From Pseudomonadota bacterium (GTDB lineage: Bacteria; Pseudomonadota; Alphaproteobacteria; Rhodospirillales; Magnetospirillaceae): a stretch of DNA of 64,000 bases. The stretch is from contig JAJYTF010000024.1 in NCBI GenBank assembly GCA_021793155.1, forward strand, positions 1 through 64,000. The letters run 5' to 3'. Within the stretch, counting starts at the first letter, position 1. Every line of letters begins with the position of its first letter. The notes beneath the pieces were generated by a model that saw nothing but the letters and a program-made list of their open reading frames with translations, had not been told where the DNA came from and searched no databases. A program made the position numbers and the translations under genes. Shown in pieces: positions 41,450 to 51,083 of this stretch.

Positions 41450-42733
41450 TCACGCCGCGACCATGCGGCTGAGGAACGCTTCGATGTCGGTGCGCAGTTG
41501 CGCGGACATTTGTGCCAGCTTCGAGGCCGAGGACAGCACTTCGCCGGCCTCCTTGTCGGTCTCGCGCGCGACCTCCTGTACCGTGGTGATGGCCTGCGAC
41601 ACCGCGGCCGTTCCCGATGCCGCCTCCGCGACATTGCGCGCGATCTCCTGTGTCACCGCGCTCTGCTCTTCGATGGCGCCGGCGACGGCGGCCGAGGCCT
41701 GCTCGATTTCGCCCACGGTCTGGCTGATCTGGCGGATCGCCTCGATCGCCTCGGTCGACACCGCCTGCATCTGGGCGACCTGGGACGTGATCTCCTCGGT
41801 GGCCTTGGCTGTCTGGTTGGCCAGGCTCTTGACCTCGTTGGCCACGACGGCGAAGCCTTTGCCGGCCTCGCCCGCCCGCGCCGCTTCGATGGTGGCGTTC
41901 AGCGCCAGCAGATTGGTCTGTCCGGCGATATCGTGGATCAGTTGGACCACCGCACCGATGCGGTCGGCCGCCTCGCTCAGGCCGCGCACGGTGGCGTCGG
42001 TGCGGGCGGCGGTCTGCGCCGCCGACTGGGCGATGCTGGCGGCCAGACTGACTTGCCGGTTGATCTCGCCGATCGACGCGGAAAATTCCTCGACTGCGGC
42101 GGCGACGGCCTGGACGTTGACCGAAGCCTGTTCGGCACCGGCAGCCGCCGAGCAGGCTTGTTCGGTGGTGTTCAACGCCTGTCCGGACATCGCCCCGGAC
42201 CCGGCCTCGAGCGCCGACGCGGAGTCGGACACCGAATCGGCTACGGCCTTCACCCGTTTATCGGCGAATTCGAAGAATTCATCGTCTCGGCGCCCCATCA
42301 TCTGCAGGGATTCGTTGATCGTGCCGGCGTATTGCAGAAACTCGCCCCTGAGCCCGGTCCTGACGATCTGCCGGTAATACTTCCGTTCCTTGGCCGAGTG
42401 CATGGCGGCGTTGGCTTCCTTGGCGAAGGCCTCGGTCAGATCGAGCAGACGGTTGATATGCGCCGCCAGTTTGCCCGGATCGGGCAGTGCGGCGGCTCCG
42501 ATCACCCGCGCGCTGAGCTCGCCCTTCGCCGCGCGCCCCAGCACGGCGCTGCAATTCTCGATGCTGGTGCTCTGCGCCTTCAACGCCCTTTGAGCGAGGA
42601 CGGCCGCCATCGCCGCCAGGAGAGCCGGTGGGGCGATCCACCAGCCGGGCGCGGCGATGCCGAGGATGGCCGCGACGCCCGACGACAGGGCGGCGGACCA
42701 CAGCAGATTAGATGGCGAGAATGAAGCGGTCAT
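41450..42733 (-). CDS. Methyl-accepting chemotaxis protein
   Basis: A 427-aa chemoreceptor signalling protein. A short N-terminal hydrophobic hairpin (about residues 8-50) anchors it, a HAMP-like/linker region follows, and the signalling hairpin tip [21 protein letters not shown] is intact near residue 275. It lacks a periplasmic sensing domain; sensing is supplied by the PAS protein encoded just upstream, whose last 26 bases overlap this gene. The pair mirrors Aer-type energy-taxis receptors split in two. The start is ATG 42733; the frame opening at 42793 lies inside the PAS gene. Confidence 0.88.
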   Translation of the reverse strand: MTASFSPSNLLWSAALSSGVAAILGIAAPGWWIAPPALLAAMAAVLAQRALKAQSTSIENCSAVLGRAAKGELSARVIGAAALPDPGKLAAHINRLLDLTEAFAKEANAAMHSAKERKYYRQIVRTGLRGEFLQYAGTINESLQMMGRRDDEFFEFADKRVKAVADSVSDSASALEAGSGAMSGQALNTTEQACSAAAGAEQASVNVQAVAAAVEEFSASIGEINRQVSLAASIAQSAAQTAARTDATVRGLSEAADRIGAVVQLIHDIAGQTNLLALNATIEAARAGEAGKGFAVVANEVKSLANQTAKATEEITSQVAQMQAVSTEAIEAIRQISQTVGEIEQASAAVAGAIEEQSAVTQEIARNVAEAASGTAAVSQAITTVQEVARETDKEAGEVLSSASKLAQMSAQLRTDIEAFLSRMVAA

Positions 42734-43238
42734 AGGTCGCGCCCTGTTTGCCCAGCAGTTCGAGAAGGTGGTTGGTCGAGGCGCGCATGCCATCCTTGCG
42801 GTCCGCGTGGCGGCTCTCGATCTCGAGCAGTTGGCGATAGATCGGCTCGACCGCGGCTATCGCCTCGCGTCGCGGCAGGCGGCGAAACGAATGGTAGCCG
42901 GCGATCTGTCCCGCCGCGTCGAGCCAAGGCGTGACATGGGCGAAGACCCAGTAATTGTCGCCGTTCTTGGCTCGGTTGTTGACATAGGCGAAGATCTCGT
43001 CGCCGCGTTCGATGGTGTCCCACAGCAGCTTGAACACGCAGCGCGGCATGGAAGGATGGCGGATGATGGAATGGGGCTGGCCCAGCAGTTCGGCTTCCGT
43101 ATAGCCGCTGACGGTTAGGAACACGTCGTTGGCATAGGTAATCTTTCCTTTGCGGTCCGTCTTGCTGACGATGATCTCGTCTTCCGGAAAGAAACGTTCC
43201 CGCCCGCTCAGAAACAGCTCTTGACCCATAGTCACCAT
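42708..43238 (-). CDS. Aer-type PAS sensor protein
   Basis: A 176-aa protein with one PAS domain at about residues 20-125. It shows the Aer subfamily pattern: [20 protein letters not shown], then [20 protein letters not shown], then [20 protein letters not shown] and TPW. Such PAS domains bind FAD and report the redox state of the electron transport chain. There is no TM segment or MCP domain of its own. It overlaps the MCP gene by 26 bp and is surely co-translated. Energy taxis fits the respiratory gene content of the region. Confidence 0.85.
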   Translation of the reverse strand: MVTMGQELFLSGRERFFPEDEIIVSKTDRKGKITYANDVFLTVSGYTEAELLGQPHSIIRHPSMPRCVFKLLWDTIERGDEIFAYVNNRAKNGDNYWVFAHVTPWLDAAGQIAGYHSFRRLPRREAIAAVEPIYRQLLEIESRHADRKDGMRASTNHLLELLGKQGATYDRFILAI

Positions 43239-43574
43239 CCTTTAGCCGAAAGGAAGAGGGTAATCATCTCCTGCTCGGCCGAACGGACTATATCACGAGA
43301 CCGGCGTCACGCATGTGGTAAAATGATAAGTAAAAGCATTCTGCTAAAGCAAAAAACAGCAGGTTTTGGCCATTTTGTGGCAAGATGTGTCAGATTTATA
43401 TCATTTGTAACAATGTTAATCTCATTCCTTGCCTTCTGGGGTGCGACAATGATTGGTTGCAAATGCTGTTCGAAATTAAGGGAAAAGTAGATCATTCGTT
43501 CTGCCCATGACCGCGGATGCCTGGCCGGTTTTGCCGTATCGTCTTTTGATCGAAATATGGTAAGCAGATCGACT
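43239..43574. other. AT-richer intergenic stretch without a supported gene
   Basis: This 336-bp divergent interval is markedly richer in A and T than its neighbours, especially 43315-43500. It must hold promoters for the PAS/MCP operon (left) and the lipoprotein gene (right). A short open frame (43221-43490) has no ribosome site or domain and is not called. I see no clear operator. Confidence 0.5.
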
Positions 43575-43835
43575 ATGAACCGAGGTCTCTCCCTTGCCGC
43601 CATCGCCCTCGCCAGCCTTGCGCTGTCGGGCTGTGCGGTCGCCGACGGTGTCGCCCATCTGGTCAAGATGACCCAGCAGGGATCGACCAGCGGCGGGAAC
43701 GCCGCTGCGGCGCAAGTTCAGCCCGCTGTGCAGCCCGCCGCGGCCGTGCCCGACGAAGGGCCGGCGGCTCCACCACCGCCGCCGGCGCCCAGGGAAACCA
43801 TCAAGGTCGAACCCTTGGCGCCACCGCCCTCCTGA
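43575..43835 (+). CDS. Small Pro/Ala-rich lipoprotein
   Basis: An 86-aa protein with a lipoprotein signal ending in the lipobox LALSGCA, so Cys 20 is the lipidated residue. The mature part is short, disordered, and rich in Pro and Ala (PAAPPPPPAPRETIKVEPLA). ATG 43575 is used; the frame opens six codons earlier. It is followed 17 bp later by the DUF1345 gene in the same direction. Function unknown. Confidence 0.7.
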   Translation: MNRGLSLAAIALASLALSGCAVADGVAHLVKMTQQGSTSGGNAAAAQVQPAVQPAAAVPDEGPAAPPPPPAPRETIKVEPLAPPPS

Positions 43836-43852
43836 CGACCGGCGCTCGCGTC

Positions 43853-44527
43853 ATGGCGGCCTCCCGCATCCTGCGCCAGCTGCGTCTTCGTTTCCGGCTG
43901 TATCTCGGCATCGCGATGGCGGTGATGGTGGGCATGGCCTGCCCCTCGCCCTGGCCCGATTCGACCAAGGCTATATTGGCCCTGGACGCCGGCGGCGTGG
44001 TCTTCCTGGCGCTCACCTGGACGATGATGGCCCGTTCCACTCCGGCGCGCCTGCGTCTCAGGGCGCGCATGCAGGATGAAGCGAAGGTCACCATCCTGAT
44101 GCTGACCGTGGGGGCGGCGGTATTCAGCCTGGCCGCCATCGGCCTCGAATTGCATGGGCTGAAGGATCTGCCGGCCGGCACCGAGGTGCTGCATCTGGCC
44201 TTGGCCGGTGCCAGCATAATCTGTTCCTGGTTGGTGACCCATACCCTCTTCGCCCTGCATTACGCGCATGATTACTACGGAGACGCCGACGATCGAGGCC
44301 GACCGGACGGGCATGCCGGCGGGTTGGAATTTCCGGGTTGCGAACATCCGGATTATTGGGATTTCCTCTACTTCGCCTTCGTCATCGGCATGACCTGCCA
44401 AACCTCGGACGTCGAGATCACCGACCGGGGCATCCGCCGGCTGGCGCTGGCCCAAGGTGGCCTGGCATTCATCTTCAATACCGTCATCCTGGCGCTCAGC
44501 ATCAACATTGCCGCGGGCCTCCTCTGA
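43853..44527 (+). CDS. DUF1345 family membrane protein
   Basis: A 224-aa inner-membrane protein with about five TM helices. The conserved DUF1345 pattern is present: the basic start RFRLYLGIAMAVMVG, then DAGGVVFLALTWTMM, the central THTLFALHYAHDYYGD, and the C-terminal DYWDFLYFAFVIGMTCQTSD followed by a final helix. Members are widespread and uncharacterised. The family assignment is firm; the function is not known. Confidence 0.88.
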   Translation: MAASRILRQLRLRFRLYLGIAMAVMVGMACPSPWPDSTKAILALDAGGVVFLALTWTMMARSTPARLRLRARMQDEAKVTILMLTVGAAVFSLAAIGLELHGLKDLPAGTEVLHLALAGASIICSWLVTHTLFALHYAHDYYGDADDRGRPDGHAGGLEFPGCEHPDYWDFLYFAFVIGMTCQTSDVEITDRGIRRLALAQGGLAFIFNTVILALSINIAAGLL

Positions 44528-44537
44528 AGCAACGAAG

Positions 44538-45353
44538 TCAGCGACCTCCCGGCGCCGCTTCCGGCAGTGCGGCGGTCGAACTGGGGGGCTGGATGACCAC
44601 ATCGACGCGCCGGTTCTCCTGCCGGCCGGCAGCGGTCTGGTTGCTTGCCACCGGGAAAGACGAGCCCAGGCCCCGGGCGATGATGCGATCGGAAGCGATG
44701 CCGGCGCTGATCAGATAATTGCGTACGGCATCGGCGCGTTCCTGCGACAGCTGCTGATTCACCTGCGGGCTGCCGGTCGCATCGGTGTTGCCTTGCACGA
44801 CGACCTGGCGCTCCGGATGGTCGCGCAAATAGGCCACCAGTGGCTGCAGGCGTGCCGCGGCGCCGGCTCGCAAGGTCGCCTGGCCGGTCTCGAAGGGCAG
44901 ATTGTAAAGGGTGACCACCGTGCCTTGGTTGGTCTCCCGGGTGCGATAGGCCTGAAGCTCACGCTGTGCCTGCTGCAATTGCTGGTTTTTGGCCTGCACC
45001 AGCGTCTGATCGCGCTCCTCGTTCAACTGCGCCAGGCGGGCATGGGCGGTCTCGCCCTCGGCCTGGGCTCGGGCGGTGGCGATGGCGCGGTCGGCCATGA
45101 ACAGTTCGTGATTGAGCGCCTGGGTGTTGCCTTCCTTGGCTGCGTGGTCGGCGGCGGCCAGCGATTGCGAGGCCTGCGTGAGGGCGGACGAACCGTATTG
45201 CCGGACGGCGGGATCCTGTTGGGCCTGAGCAAGAGCCTGATGCTCGGTCTGCAGCGAGGCATTGTTGATCTGGCTACCGGCGCAGCCGGCCAGCAAGGCC
45301 GCCAGGCCGAGTCCGGCGGCGCTCGCTGCCGGGAACGGAATTCGACGGAACAT
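44538..45353 (-). CDS. OmpA-family lipoprotein with DUF4398-type region
   Basis: A 271-aa lipoprotein (lipobox LLAGCAG). Residues about 25-120 are a helical DUF4398-type domain (LAAADHAAKEGNTQALNHEL); 140-255 is an OmpA-C domain that binds peptidoglycan, with TLYNLPFETGQATLRAG, VVVQGNTDATGSPQVNQQLS and RADAVRNYLISAGI. It should tie the outer membrane to the cell wall. It is 3 bp downstream of the DUF4398 lipoprotein gene and forms an operon with it. Confidence 0.88.
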   Translation of the reverse strand: MFRRIPFPAASAAGLGLAALLAGCAGSQINNASLQTEHQALAQAQQDPAVRQYGSSALTQASQSLAAADHAAKEGNTQALNHELFMADRAIATARAQAEGETAHARLAQLNEERDQTLVQAKNQQLQQAQRELQAYRTRETNQGTVVTLYNLPFETGQATLRAGAAARLQPLVAYLRDHPERQVVVQGNTDATGSPQVNQQLSQERADAVRNYLISAGIASDRIIARGLGSSFPVASNQTAAGRQENRRVDVVIQPPSSTAALPEAAPGGR

Positions 45354-45356
45354 GGC

Positions 45357-45746
45357 TTACCTCCCTGACGGGCCGGGCGGAGCCGGGGTGGGGGGCGCCG
45401 CCTCGTGTTGCAATGCGTTGATGGTGGACTGCATGTCGTTGGCGGCCTTCTGCGCCTTCTGGGCGTCCGCCAGTGAGCGGGACAACTGCAGATCGGCCAT
45501 GGCCTCCTGCGACAGCTGGTCGGCGGCATGATCGTCGCCGCTTTGCTGCGCGTTCTCCGCCTGGCTAACCTTCAGCCTGGCTTCGTCCAATTGCGGCCGC
45601 GAGTAACTGTCGGGAGGCGCATTCATCGCCTGGTGCACCTCGCCTTGGGCCTGCGTCAGGCTGGGCGGCGGCGTGCTGCTGCAGGCCGCGAGGGCAAGAG
45701 CAAGGCCGGCCACCGCCAGCCGAGGTTTCGCGACTACCGCGGGCAT
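45357..45746 (-). CDS. DUF4398 lipoprotein
   Basis: A 129-aa lipoprotein (lipobox LALAACS). The mature part is a single helical DUF4398 domain (SRPQLDEARLKVSQAENAQQ) with a Pro-rich tail. ATG 45746 follows GGGGAGGAAACC; the frame to 45932 is not used. It is co-transcribed with the OmpA-type lipoprotein that carries the same domain, suggesting the two form a complex in the outer membrane periplasmic face. Confidence 0.82.
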   Translation of the reverse strand: MPAVVAKPRLAVAGLALALAACSSTPPPSLTQAQGEVHQAMNAPPDSYSRPQLDEARLKVSQAENAQQSGDDHAADQLSQEAMADLQLSRSLADAQKAQKAANDMQSTINALQHEAAPPTPAPPGPSGR

Positions 45747-45915
45747 GGTTTCCTCCCCGTTGATGGGCGGCTGGATATTGCCGTCCTGACTGTTGGCGCG
45801 AACACGCCGCTCGCCCATTTGTTCTGGCCGGGAAAAAAGGGGTGGAGAACCCGGCCCCGTCTTCAGGGGTTCACTGCGGGAAGGCTCGGGAGCCGACAAT
45901 CTGGCGGAGGACAGG

Positions 45916-47436
45916 ATGAAGATGCCTTCCACCTTGATGTGCCGTCACGTCGCGATACTGGCGTTGGCGGGCGCGCTTGCGGCCGGTGCCGCCTGCGCCC
46001 AGTCGGCGCCGACGCCGACTGGGCCTTCCTCTGGGCCCTCCACCTCGCAAGCGGGGGCGCACCCACGCGACTTCGTCGGCGTGGCGGGTCCCTTGCTTGA
46101 CGCGGTGGTCAATATTTCGAGCGAGCGGCGAATCAGCCGGCAAGGCCAGGAAGGTCCGATTCCCTCGCTGCCGCCCCCGTTCAACGAGCTGATCCCGCAG
46201 AATCCCGAGGGGCCGGATCAGCCCTCGACACGCGGCGTCGCGCTTGGGTCGGGCTTCCTCATCGATCCCTCGGGCTATGTGGTCACCAACAACCATGTGG
46301 TGGAGGACGCCGAGTCGATCACCGTTGTCCTTCATGATCAGCGGGAGTTCAAGGGCAAGGTGGTCGGCCGCGATGCCCGCACCGACCTTGCCCTGCTGAA
46401 GATCGACAGTCCTCGGCCCCTGCCTTACGTGCTGTGGGGAAATTCGGATCAGGCCGAAGTGGGGCAGTGGATCCTGGCCATCGGCAATCCCTTCGGTTTG
46501 GGCGGCACGGTTACCGCCGGGATCATATCGGCCAAGGCCCGCGATATCGGCGCCGGCCCCTACGACGCCTTCCTGCAGACCGATGCTTCGATCAACCGCG
46601 GCAATTCGGGCGGACCGATGTTCAACATGGACGGCCGGGTGATCGGCGTTAATACTGCGATATTCTCGCCTACCGGGGGCAGCATCGGCATCGGTTTCGC
46701 CATTCCGGCGTCGCTGGCCCGCCCGGTGATCGATCAGCTCCGCACCACCGGCGAGGTCAAACGCGGCTGGCTCGGCGTAGCCATCCAGCCGGTCACCCAC
46801 GAGATCGCGCAAAGCCTCGGTCTGCAAAAGGCCCAGGGAGTCCTGGTGGCCGAGGTCAACAAGGCCGGCCCGGCCGACAAGGCGGGGGTCCAGGTGGGGG
46901 ATGTCATATTGCGCTACAATGGACAGGCGATCGACGACACGCATCGCTTGCCGCGCCTGGTCGCCGACACCGCCATCGACAGTCGGGCCGAGCTGCTTAT
47001 CTGGCGTGACGGCCACGAAGAGACACTGCATGCCCAGATCGGCCAGTTGAAGCCTCAGGTCGCCAAAGCCGAGCACGAGAAGCCGCCCTCGGCAGAGCAG
47101 GGGTCGCTGGGCCTGGTGGTTTCACCGCTGACGCCGGAAGCCCGCAGCGAACTGGGCCTCCAATCGGGCGAGCACGGCGTGTTGGTGCGCGGCGTCGAGC
47201 CGGGGAGCGAGGCTGCCGACCGTGGTATTGCGACCGGCGACCTGATCCAGCAGGTCGACCACCATGCCGTCACCTCGCCGGCCGAATTGCGTCAGGTGAT
47301 CGAGCGGGCCCGCCAGTCCAAACGGGCGTCCGTGCTGGTCCTGGTGCGCCACGGCGACAGCCCGCACTTCGTCGCCCTGCCGCTGGCCGAGAGCCAGAGC
47401 AGCCGGTCCGCCCCGCCGCACGGTCGGGCGGATTAA
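45916..47436 (+). CDS. DegP/HtrA-type periplasmic serine protease
   Basis: A 506-aa exported protease with signal peptide to about residue 28 (AGAACAQS). The catalytic triad is His in VVTNNHVVEDA, Asp in RDARTDLALLKI and Ser in NRGNSGGPMFNMDG. Two PDZ domains follow (about 290-380 and 400-490, with RGWLGVAIQPV and GSEAADRGIATGDLIQQV). Such proteins degrade or refold misfolded periplasmic proteins. ATG 45916 has GGAGGACAGG directly before it. Orthology to DegP, DegQ or MucD cannot be fixed by eye. Confidence 0.92.
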   Translation: MKMPSTLMCRHVAILALAGALAAGAACAQSAPTPTGPSSGPSTSQAGAHPRDFVGVAGPLLDAVVNISSERRISRQGQEGPIPSLPPPFNELIPQNPEGPDQPSTRGVALGSGFLIDPSGYVVTNNHVVEDAESITVVLHDQREFKGKVVGRDARTDLALLKIDSPRPLPYVLWGNSDQAEVGQWILAIGNPFGLGGTVTAGIISAKARDIGAGPYDAFLQTDASINRGNSGGPMFNMDGRVIGVNTAIFSPTGGSIGIGFAIPASLARPVIDQLRTTGEVKRGWLGVAIQPVTHEIAQSLGLQKAQGVLVAEVNKAGPADKAGVQVGDVILRYNGQAIDDTHRLPRLVADTAIDSRAELLIWRDGHEETLHAQIGQLKPQVAKAEHEKPPSAEQGSLGLVVSPLTPEARSELGLQSGEHGVLVRGVEPGSEAADRGIATGDLIQQVDHHAVTSPAELRQVIERARQSKRASVLVLVRHGDSPHFVALPLAESQSSRSAPPHGRAD

Positions 47437-47561
47437 GGCTTAACGATATGCGATGACGGGGAAGGGGTCTGTGCGGCGGCCGCCCGCGGCCGGCGGGCTC
47501 TCGGCGCCGGCCCCTGGACTGCGTCGCAGGGGCGGCTCTTTTCAGCCCGGATGGCCGGTCG

Positions 47562-49346
47562 CTACTCCGCCGCTTGGCTCAGGTACTGCCCGATATCCAC
47601 TTCGTCGATCTGGTCGGGCGTCAGAAAGGCCTTGGCATATTCCTTGTAGACGCCCGAGGTGAGGAACAGCTCGAACAGGTCCGGGTCGACATGGCGGTCC
47701 TTCTTCATGAAGGACATGATTTTGACGCACTCGGACAGTTTCTTCGGGGTCTTGTAAGGGCGATCCCGGGCGGTCAATGCCTCGAAGATGTCGGCGATCG
47801 CCATGATACGGGCGGGAACGCTCATCTCCTCGCGCCGCAGCCCCTTGGGATAGCCGGTGCCGTCCATCTTTTCGTGGTGGCCGCCGGCCCATTCGGGCAC
47901 CCGTTTCAGGTTCTTTGGGAAGGGCAGGGCGGACAGCATGACGATGGTCTGCACGATGTGGTCGCTGATGTGGTAGCGGTCTTCAGGCGTGAGAGTGCCG
48001 CGCCCGATGGACAGGTTATAGACTTCGCCCAGGTTGAATTTCTGCGCCGGCGGCTTGACCTTGAATCCCCAGGGGTTGTCCGGGCCGACCGGCGGATGTT
48101 CGTGCGGGATGATATGCTCGGGCTTGTCGGCCAGCAGCGTCTCGACCACCGGTAGGGCGGGCTTGTCCTTGGGCTTGCGCTGGTCCTCTTCCCAGGACAG
48201 GCCGGCGCTGTCGTCGAGGGTCCTGAGCCAGGTGGTCCCGGCGATCTGCTTCAGCCGCTCAACCTTTTCCGGCGCCAGGAACTCGCCGCCCAGGTTGCAT
48301 TCGGCGACGAAGGCGTAATCGGCATCCAGCTGGGCCAGCCGTGCGTCGCGCTGGGCTTTCAGCGCCACTTCATCACCGCCCGCCGCGACGGCCTTCCAAT
48401 AGTCGATCTCGACGTCGCGCTTGACCACTTCGAACCGGGTGCGGATCTCGTGGATGCGGTTGTAGATGGTTTCCAGCTTGGTCGCCTTGTCGACCACGTA
48501 TTCCGGCGTGGTGACCTTGCCGCAGTCGTGCAGGCCGCCGGCCACTTCCAGCTCGTACCATTCGTCGTCGGTCAGGGCGAAATCGGCGAAGGGGCCGGTT
48601 TTGGCCGCGGCGGCGGCCCGCGCCAGCATATTGGTCAGCTCGGGGACGCGGCGGCAATGACCGCCGGTGTAGGGCGACTTGGCGTTGATGGCGCTTGCCA
48701 GGACGTCGATGAAGGCCTTGAACAGGTTCTTCTGAGCTTCCAGCAGCATCTGATTGTCCAATGCCACGGCGGCCTGGCTGGCCAAGGCCTCGACCAGCGA
48801 GGTGGTATCGGGGGGAAAAGCGACGACCTTGTCGCCGTCGAGGGCGTTGATCAACTGCAGCACGCCAACCATGTCGCCGTCATGGTTTTTCAGCGGCACG
48901 GTCAGGAAGGACGTGGAGCGGTAGCCGGTCTTGACGTCGAACGCCTTGGTGCCGGTAAAGTCGAAATCCCCGGCATCGTAGGCGTCGGGGATGTTGATCG
49001 TCTTGCCGGTCAGGGCGGCATAGCTCGATACGTTCTTCTCATTGCGGTCGCCCGCCTCGTCATAAAGGCGCACCGGAGGCAGGGGGATTGGCTTGCCGGT
49101 CGTCCCGCCCATGGCGATGTTCAAGGAATCGTTCAGCATGATCTCGAAGCGCAGTTCGCGCTTGTCGCTGTCGTGCAGATAGAGGGTGCCGCCGTCAGCG
49201 TTGGTCATTTCTTTGGCGCCGACGAGGATCATCTCCATCAGCTTGTTGTGGTTCCGCTGGGCCGACAACGCGATGCCCAGTTCGATCAGCCGCGCATAGC
49301 GGACCGCCCGCTCGTTCGCTCCCGCCACGTCTCGCGCCATGGCCAT
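47562..49346 (-). CDS. GAF + HD-GYP cyclic-di-GMP phosphodiesterase-like protein
   Basis: A 594-aa cytoplasmic protein. A GAF domain spans about residues 20-200 (TLYLHDSDKRELRFE, YRSTSFLTVPLKN). The HD-GYP domain begins with GGHCRRVPEL near 227 and HDCGKV near 272, and continues with YHISDHIVQTIVML near 465 and the GYP motif HHEKMDGTGYPKGL near 490. The roughly 170 residues between the HD pair and the later His motifs are an insertion; standard domains have about 60. By family it would hydrolyse c-di-GMP. All metal-ligand motifs appear present. The gene is monocistronic. Confidence 0.85.
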   Translation of the reverse strand: MAMARDVAGANERAVRYARLIELGIALSAQRNHNKLMEMILVGAKEMTNADGGTLYLHDSDKRELRFEIMLNDSLNIAMGGTTGKPIPLPPVRLYDEAGDRNEKNVSSYAALTGKTINIPDAYDAGDFDFTGTKAFDVKTGYRSTSFLTVPLKNHDGDMVGVLQLINALDGDKVVAFPPDTTSLVEALASQAAVALDNQMLLEAQKNLFKAFIDVLASAINAKSPYTGGHCRRVPELTNMLARAAAAAKTGPFADFALTDDEWYELEVAGGLHDCGKVTTPEYVVDKATKLETIYNRIHEIRTRFEVVKRDVEIDYWKAVAAGGDEVALKAQRDARLAQLDADYAFVAECNLGGEFLAPEKVERLKQIAGTTWLRTLDDSAGLSWEEDQRKPKDKPALPVVETLLADKPEHIIPHEHPPVGPDNPWGFKVKPPAQKFNLGEVYNLSIGRGTLTPEDRYHISDHIVQTIVMLSALPFPKNLKRVPEWAGGHHEKMDGTGYPKGLRREEMSVPARIMAIADIFEALTARDRPYKTPKKLSECVKIMSFMKKDRHVDPDLFELFLTSGVYKEYAKAFLTPDQIDEVDIGQYLSQAAE

Positions 49347-49538
49347 GGCATATCCCTCCCGCCAGGATCCCTAACCTATGGTTAGAGCAATCTACCATGA
49401 AAGCTTGGCATGGCCTTGCTGAAAACCAAGACCGTTCGATACCGGACATTCGATACCGGACCGCCTTGACGGGGCGCTCGGTTGGCTTTCCAATGGCGAA
49501 TTCGATTTCCCACCCCAATTTCATCAAAAGCGATCACC

Positions 49539-51062
49539 ATGCCTTATTCGTCCCTCCGCGATTTCATTGCCCGTCTGGAAACCGATGGACGCCTGGTGCG
49601 CGTCCGCGAACCGGTATCGCCGGTCCTCGAGATGACGGAAATCCAGACGCGGCTGCTGGCGGAAGGAGGGCCGGCGGTATTGTTCGAGAACGTCGTGGCG
49701 AGCGACGGGCGGCCGTACGACATGGCGGTGCTGGTCAACCTGTTCGGCACGGTTGAGCGCGTGGCCTGGGGCATGGACCGCCAGCCGCACGAACTGCGCG
49801 AAGTGGGCGAAGCCTTGGCCTTCCTCAAGCAGCCGGAACCGCCCGGCGGCTGGCGCGAGGCCCTGGAGATGCTGCCGTTGCTGAAAACGGTGATGGCTAT
49901 GCGGCCGAAGACCATCGGCTCGGCCCCCTGCCAGGAGGTGGTGCTGACCGGCGACGAGGTCGACCTTTCGCGGCTGCCCATCCAGACCTGCTGGCCCGGC
50001 GAACCGGCGCCGCTCATCACTTGGCCGCTGGTGGTGACGCAAGGACCCAGGCCCAAGGGGCCAGATGCCGACCGGCGCGACGCCTTCAACCTGGGCATCT
50101 ACCGCATGCAGGTGACGGGGCGGAACACCACGCTGATGCGCTGGCTGCGCCATCGCGGCGGTGCCCAGCATTACCAGCGCTGGGCTCAGGAAAAGGCTGA
50201 GCCATTGCCGGCGGCGGTGGTCATCGGAGCGGATCCGGGAACCATCCTGGCGGCAGTGACGCCGGTCCCCGACACCCTGTCCGAGTACCAGTTCGCCGGC
50301 CTGCTGCGCGGCCGCAAGCTGGACCTGGTGGAATGCAAGACGGTGCCGCTCAAGGTGCCGGCGCAGGCCGAAATCGTGCTGGAAGGGCATGTATCGCTCG
50401 ACCAGTTCGGTGACGAGGGGCCCTACGGCGACCACACCGGTTACTACAATGCGGTCGAGCAGTTCCCGGTGTTCACCATCTCGGCCATCACCATGCGCCG
50501 CAATCCCATCTACCTGTCCACCTTCACCGGCCGCCCGCCGGACGAGCCCTCGGTTCTCGGCGAAGCGCTGAACGAAGTGTTCATCCCGCTGCTGATCCAG
50601 CAATTCCCGGAAATCGTCGATTTCTGGCTGCCGCCCGAGGGGTGCTCGTACCGCATCGCCGTGGTGTCCATCCGCAAGTCCTATCCAGGCCATGCGCGGC
50701 GCGTGATGATGGGGGTGTGGTCGTTCCTTCGGCAGTTTGTGTACACCAAATTCGTAATTGTCGTTGACGACGACATCGATGCCCGTAATTGGAAGGATGT
50801 GATGTGGGCCATTTCGACGCGGATGGACCCGGCACGCGACATCATGGTGGTAGAGCGCACGCCCATTGATTATCTCGACTTTGCCTCGCCCGAGTCGGGC
50901 CTGGGCGGCAAGTTGGGAATGGACGCCACCAACAAGTTGCCGCCCGAGACCCATCGCGAATGGGGACGCAAGATCCGCATGGATGAGGCAATGGTCGATA
51001 CGGTGACACGCAAATGGGAGGCCTATGGTCTGCCCGGCACCGGTCGGCCCATCTGGAAATGA
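49539..51062 (+). CDS. UbiD-family decarboxylase
   Basis: A 507-aa member of the prenylated-FMN-dependent UbiD family, which in ubiquinone synthesis decarboxylates 4-hydroxy-3-polyprenylbenzoate. Conserved stretches are [18 protein letters not shown] at the start, [20 protein letters not shown], the E-x2[11 protein letters not shown] segment with catalytic acid residues, and [22 protein letters not shown] 49539 is used; the frame opens earlier without a ribosome site. It is followed after 21 bp by a PmbA gene. Given the family spread, UbiD itself is likely but an aromatic-acid decarboxylase is possible. Confidence 0.88.
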   Translation: MPYSSLRDFIARLETDGRLVRVREPVSPVLEMTEIQTRLLAEGGPAVLFENVVASDGRPYDMAVLVNLFGTVERVAWGMDRQPHELREVGEALAFLKQPEPPGGWREALEMLPLLKTVMAMRPKTIGSAPCQEVVLTGDEVDLSRLPIQTCWPGEPAPLITWPLVVTQGPRPKGPDADRRDAFNLGIYRMQVTGRNTTLMRWLRHRGGAQHYQRWAQEKAEPLPAAVVIGADPGTILAAVTPVPDTLSEYQFAGLLRGRKLDLVECKTVPLKVPAQAEIVLEGHVSLDQFGDEGPYGDHTGYYNAVEQFPVFTISAITMRRNPIYLSTFTGRPPDEPSVLGEALNEVFIPLLIQQFPEIVDFWLPPEGCSYRIAVVSIRKSYPGHARRVMMGVWSFLRQFVYTKFVIVVDDDIDARNWKDVMWAISTRMDPARDIMVVERTPIDYLDFASPESGLGGKLGMDATNKLPPETHREWGRKIRMDEAMVDTVTRKWEAYGLPGTGRPIWK

Positions 51063-51083
51063 TGATTCGGGAAGGACTGTGAC

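Noticed and set aside
43221-43490. 89-aa plus-strand open frame in the AT-rich interval
   Set aside because: No ribosome site, overlaps the PAS gene start, and has no domain.
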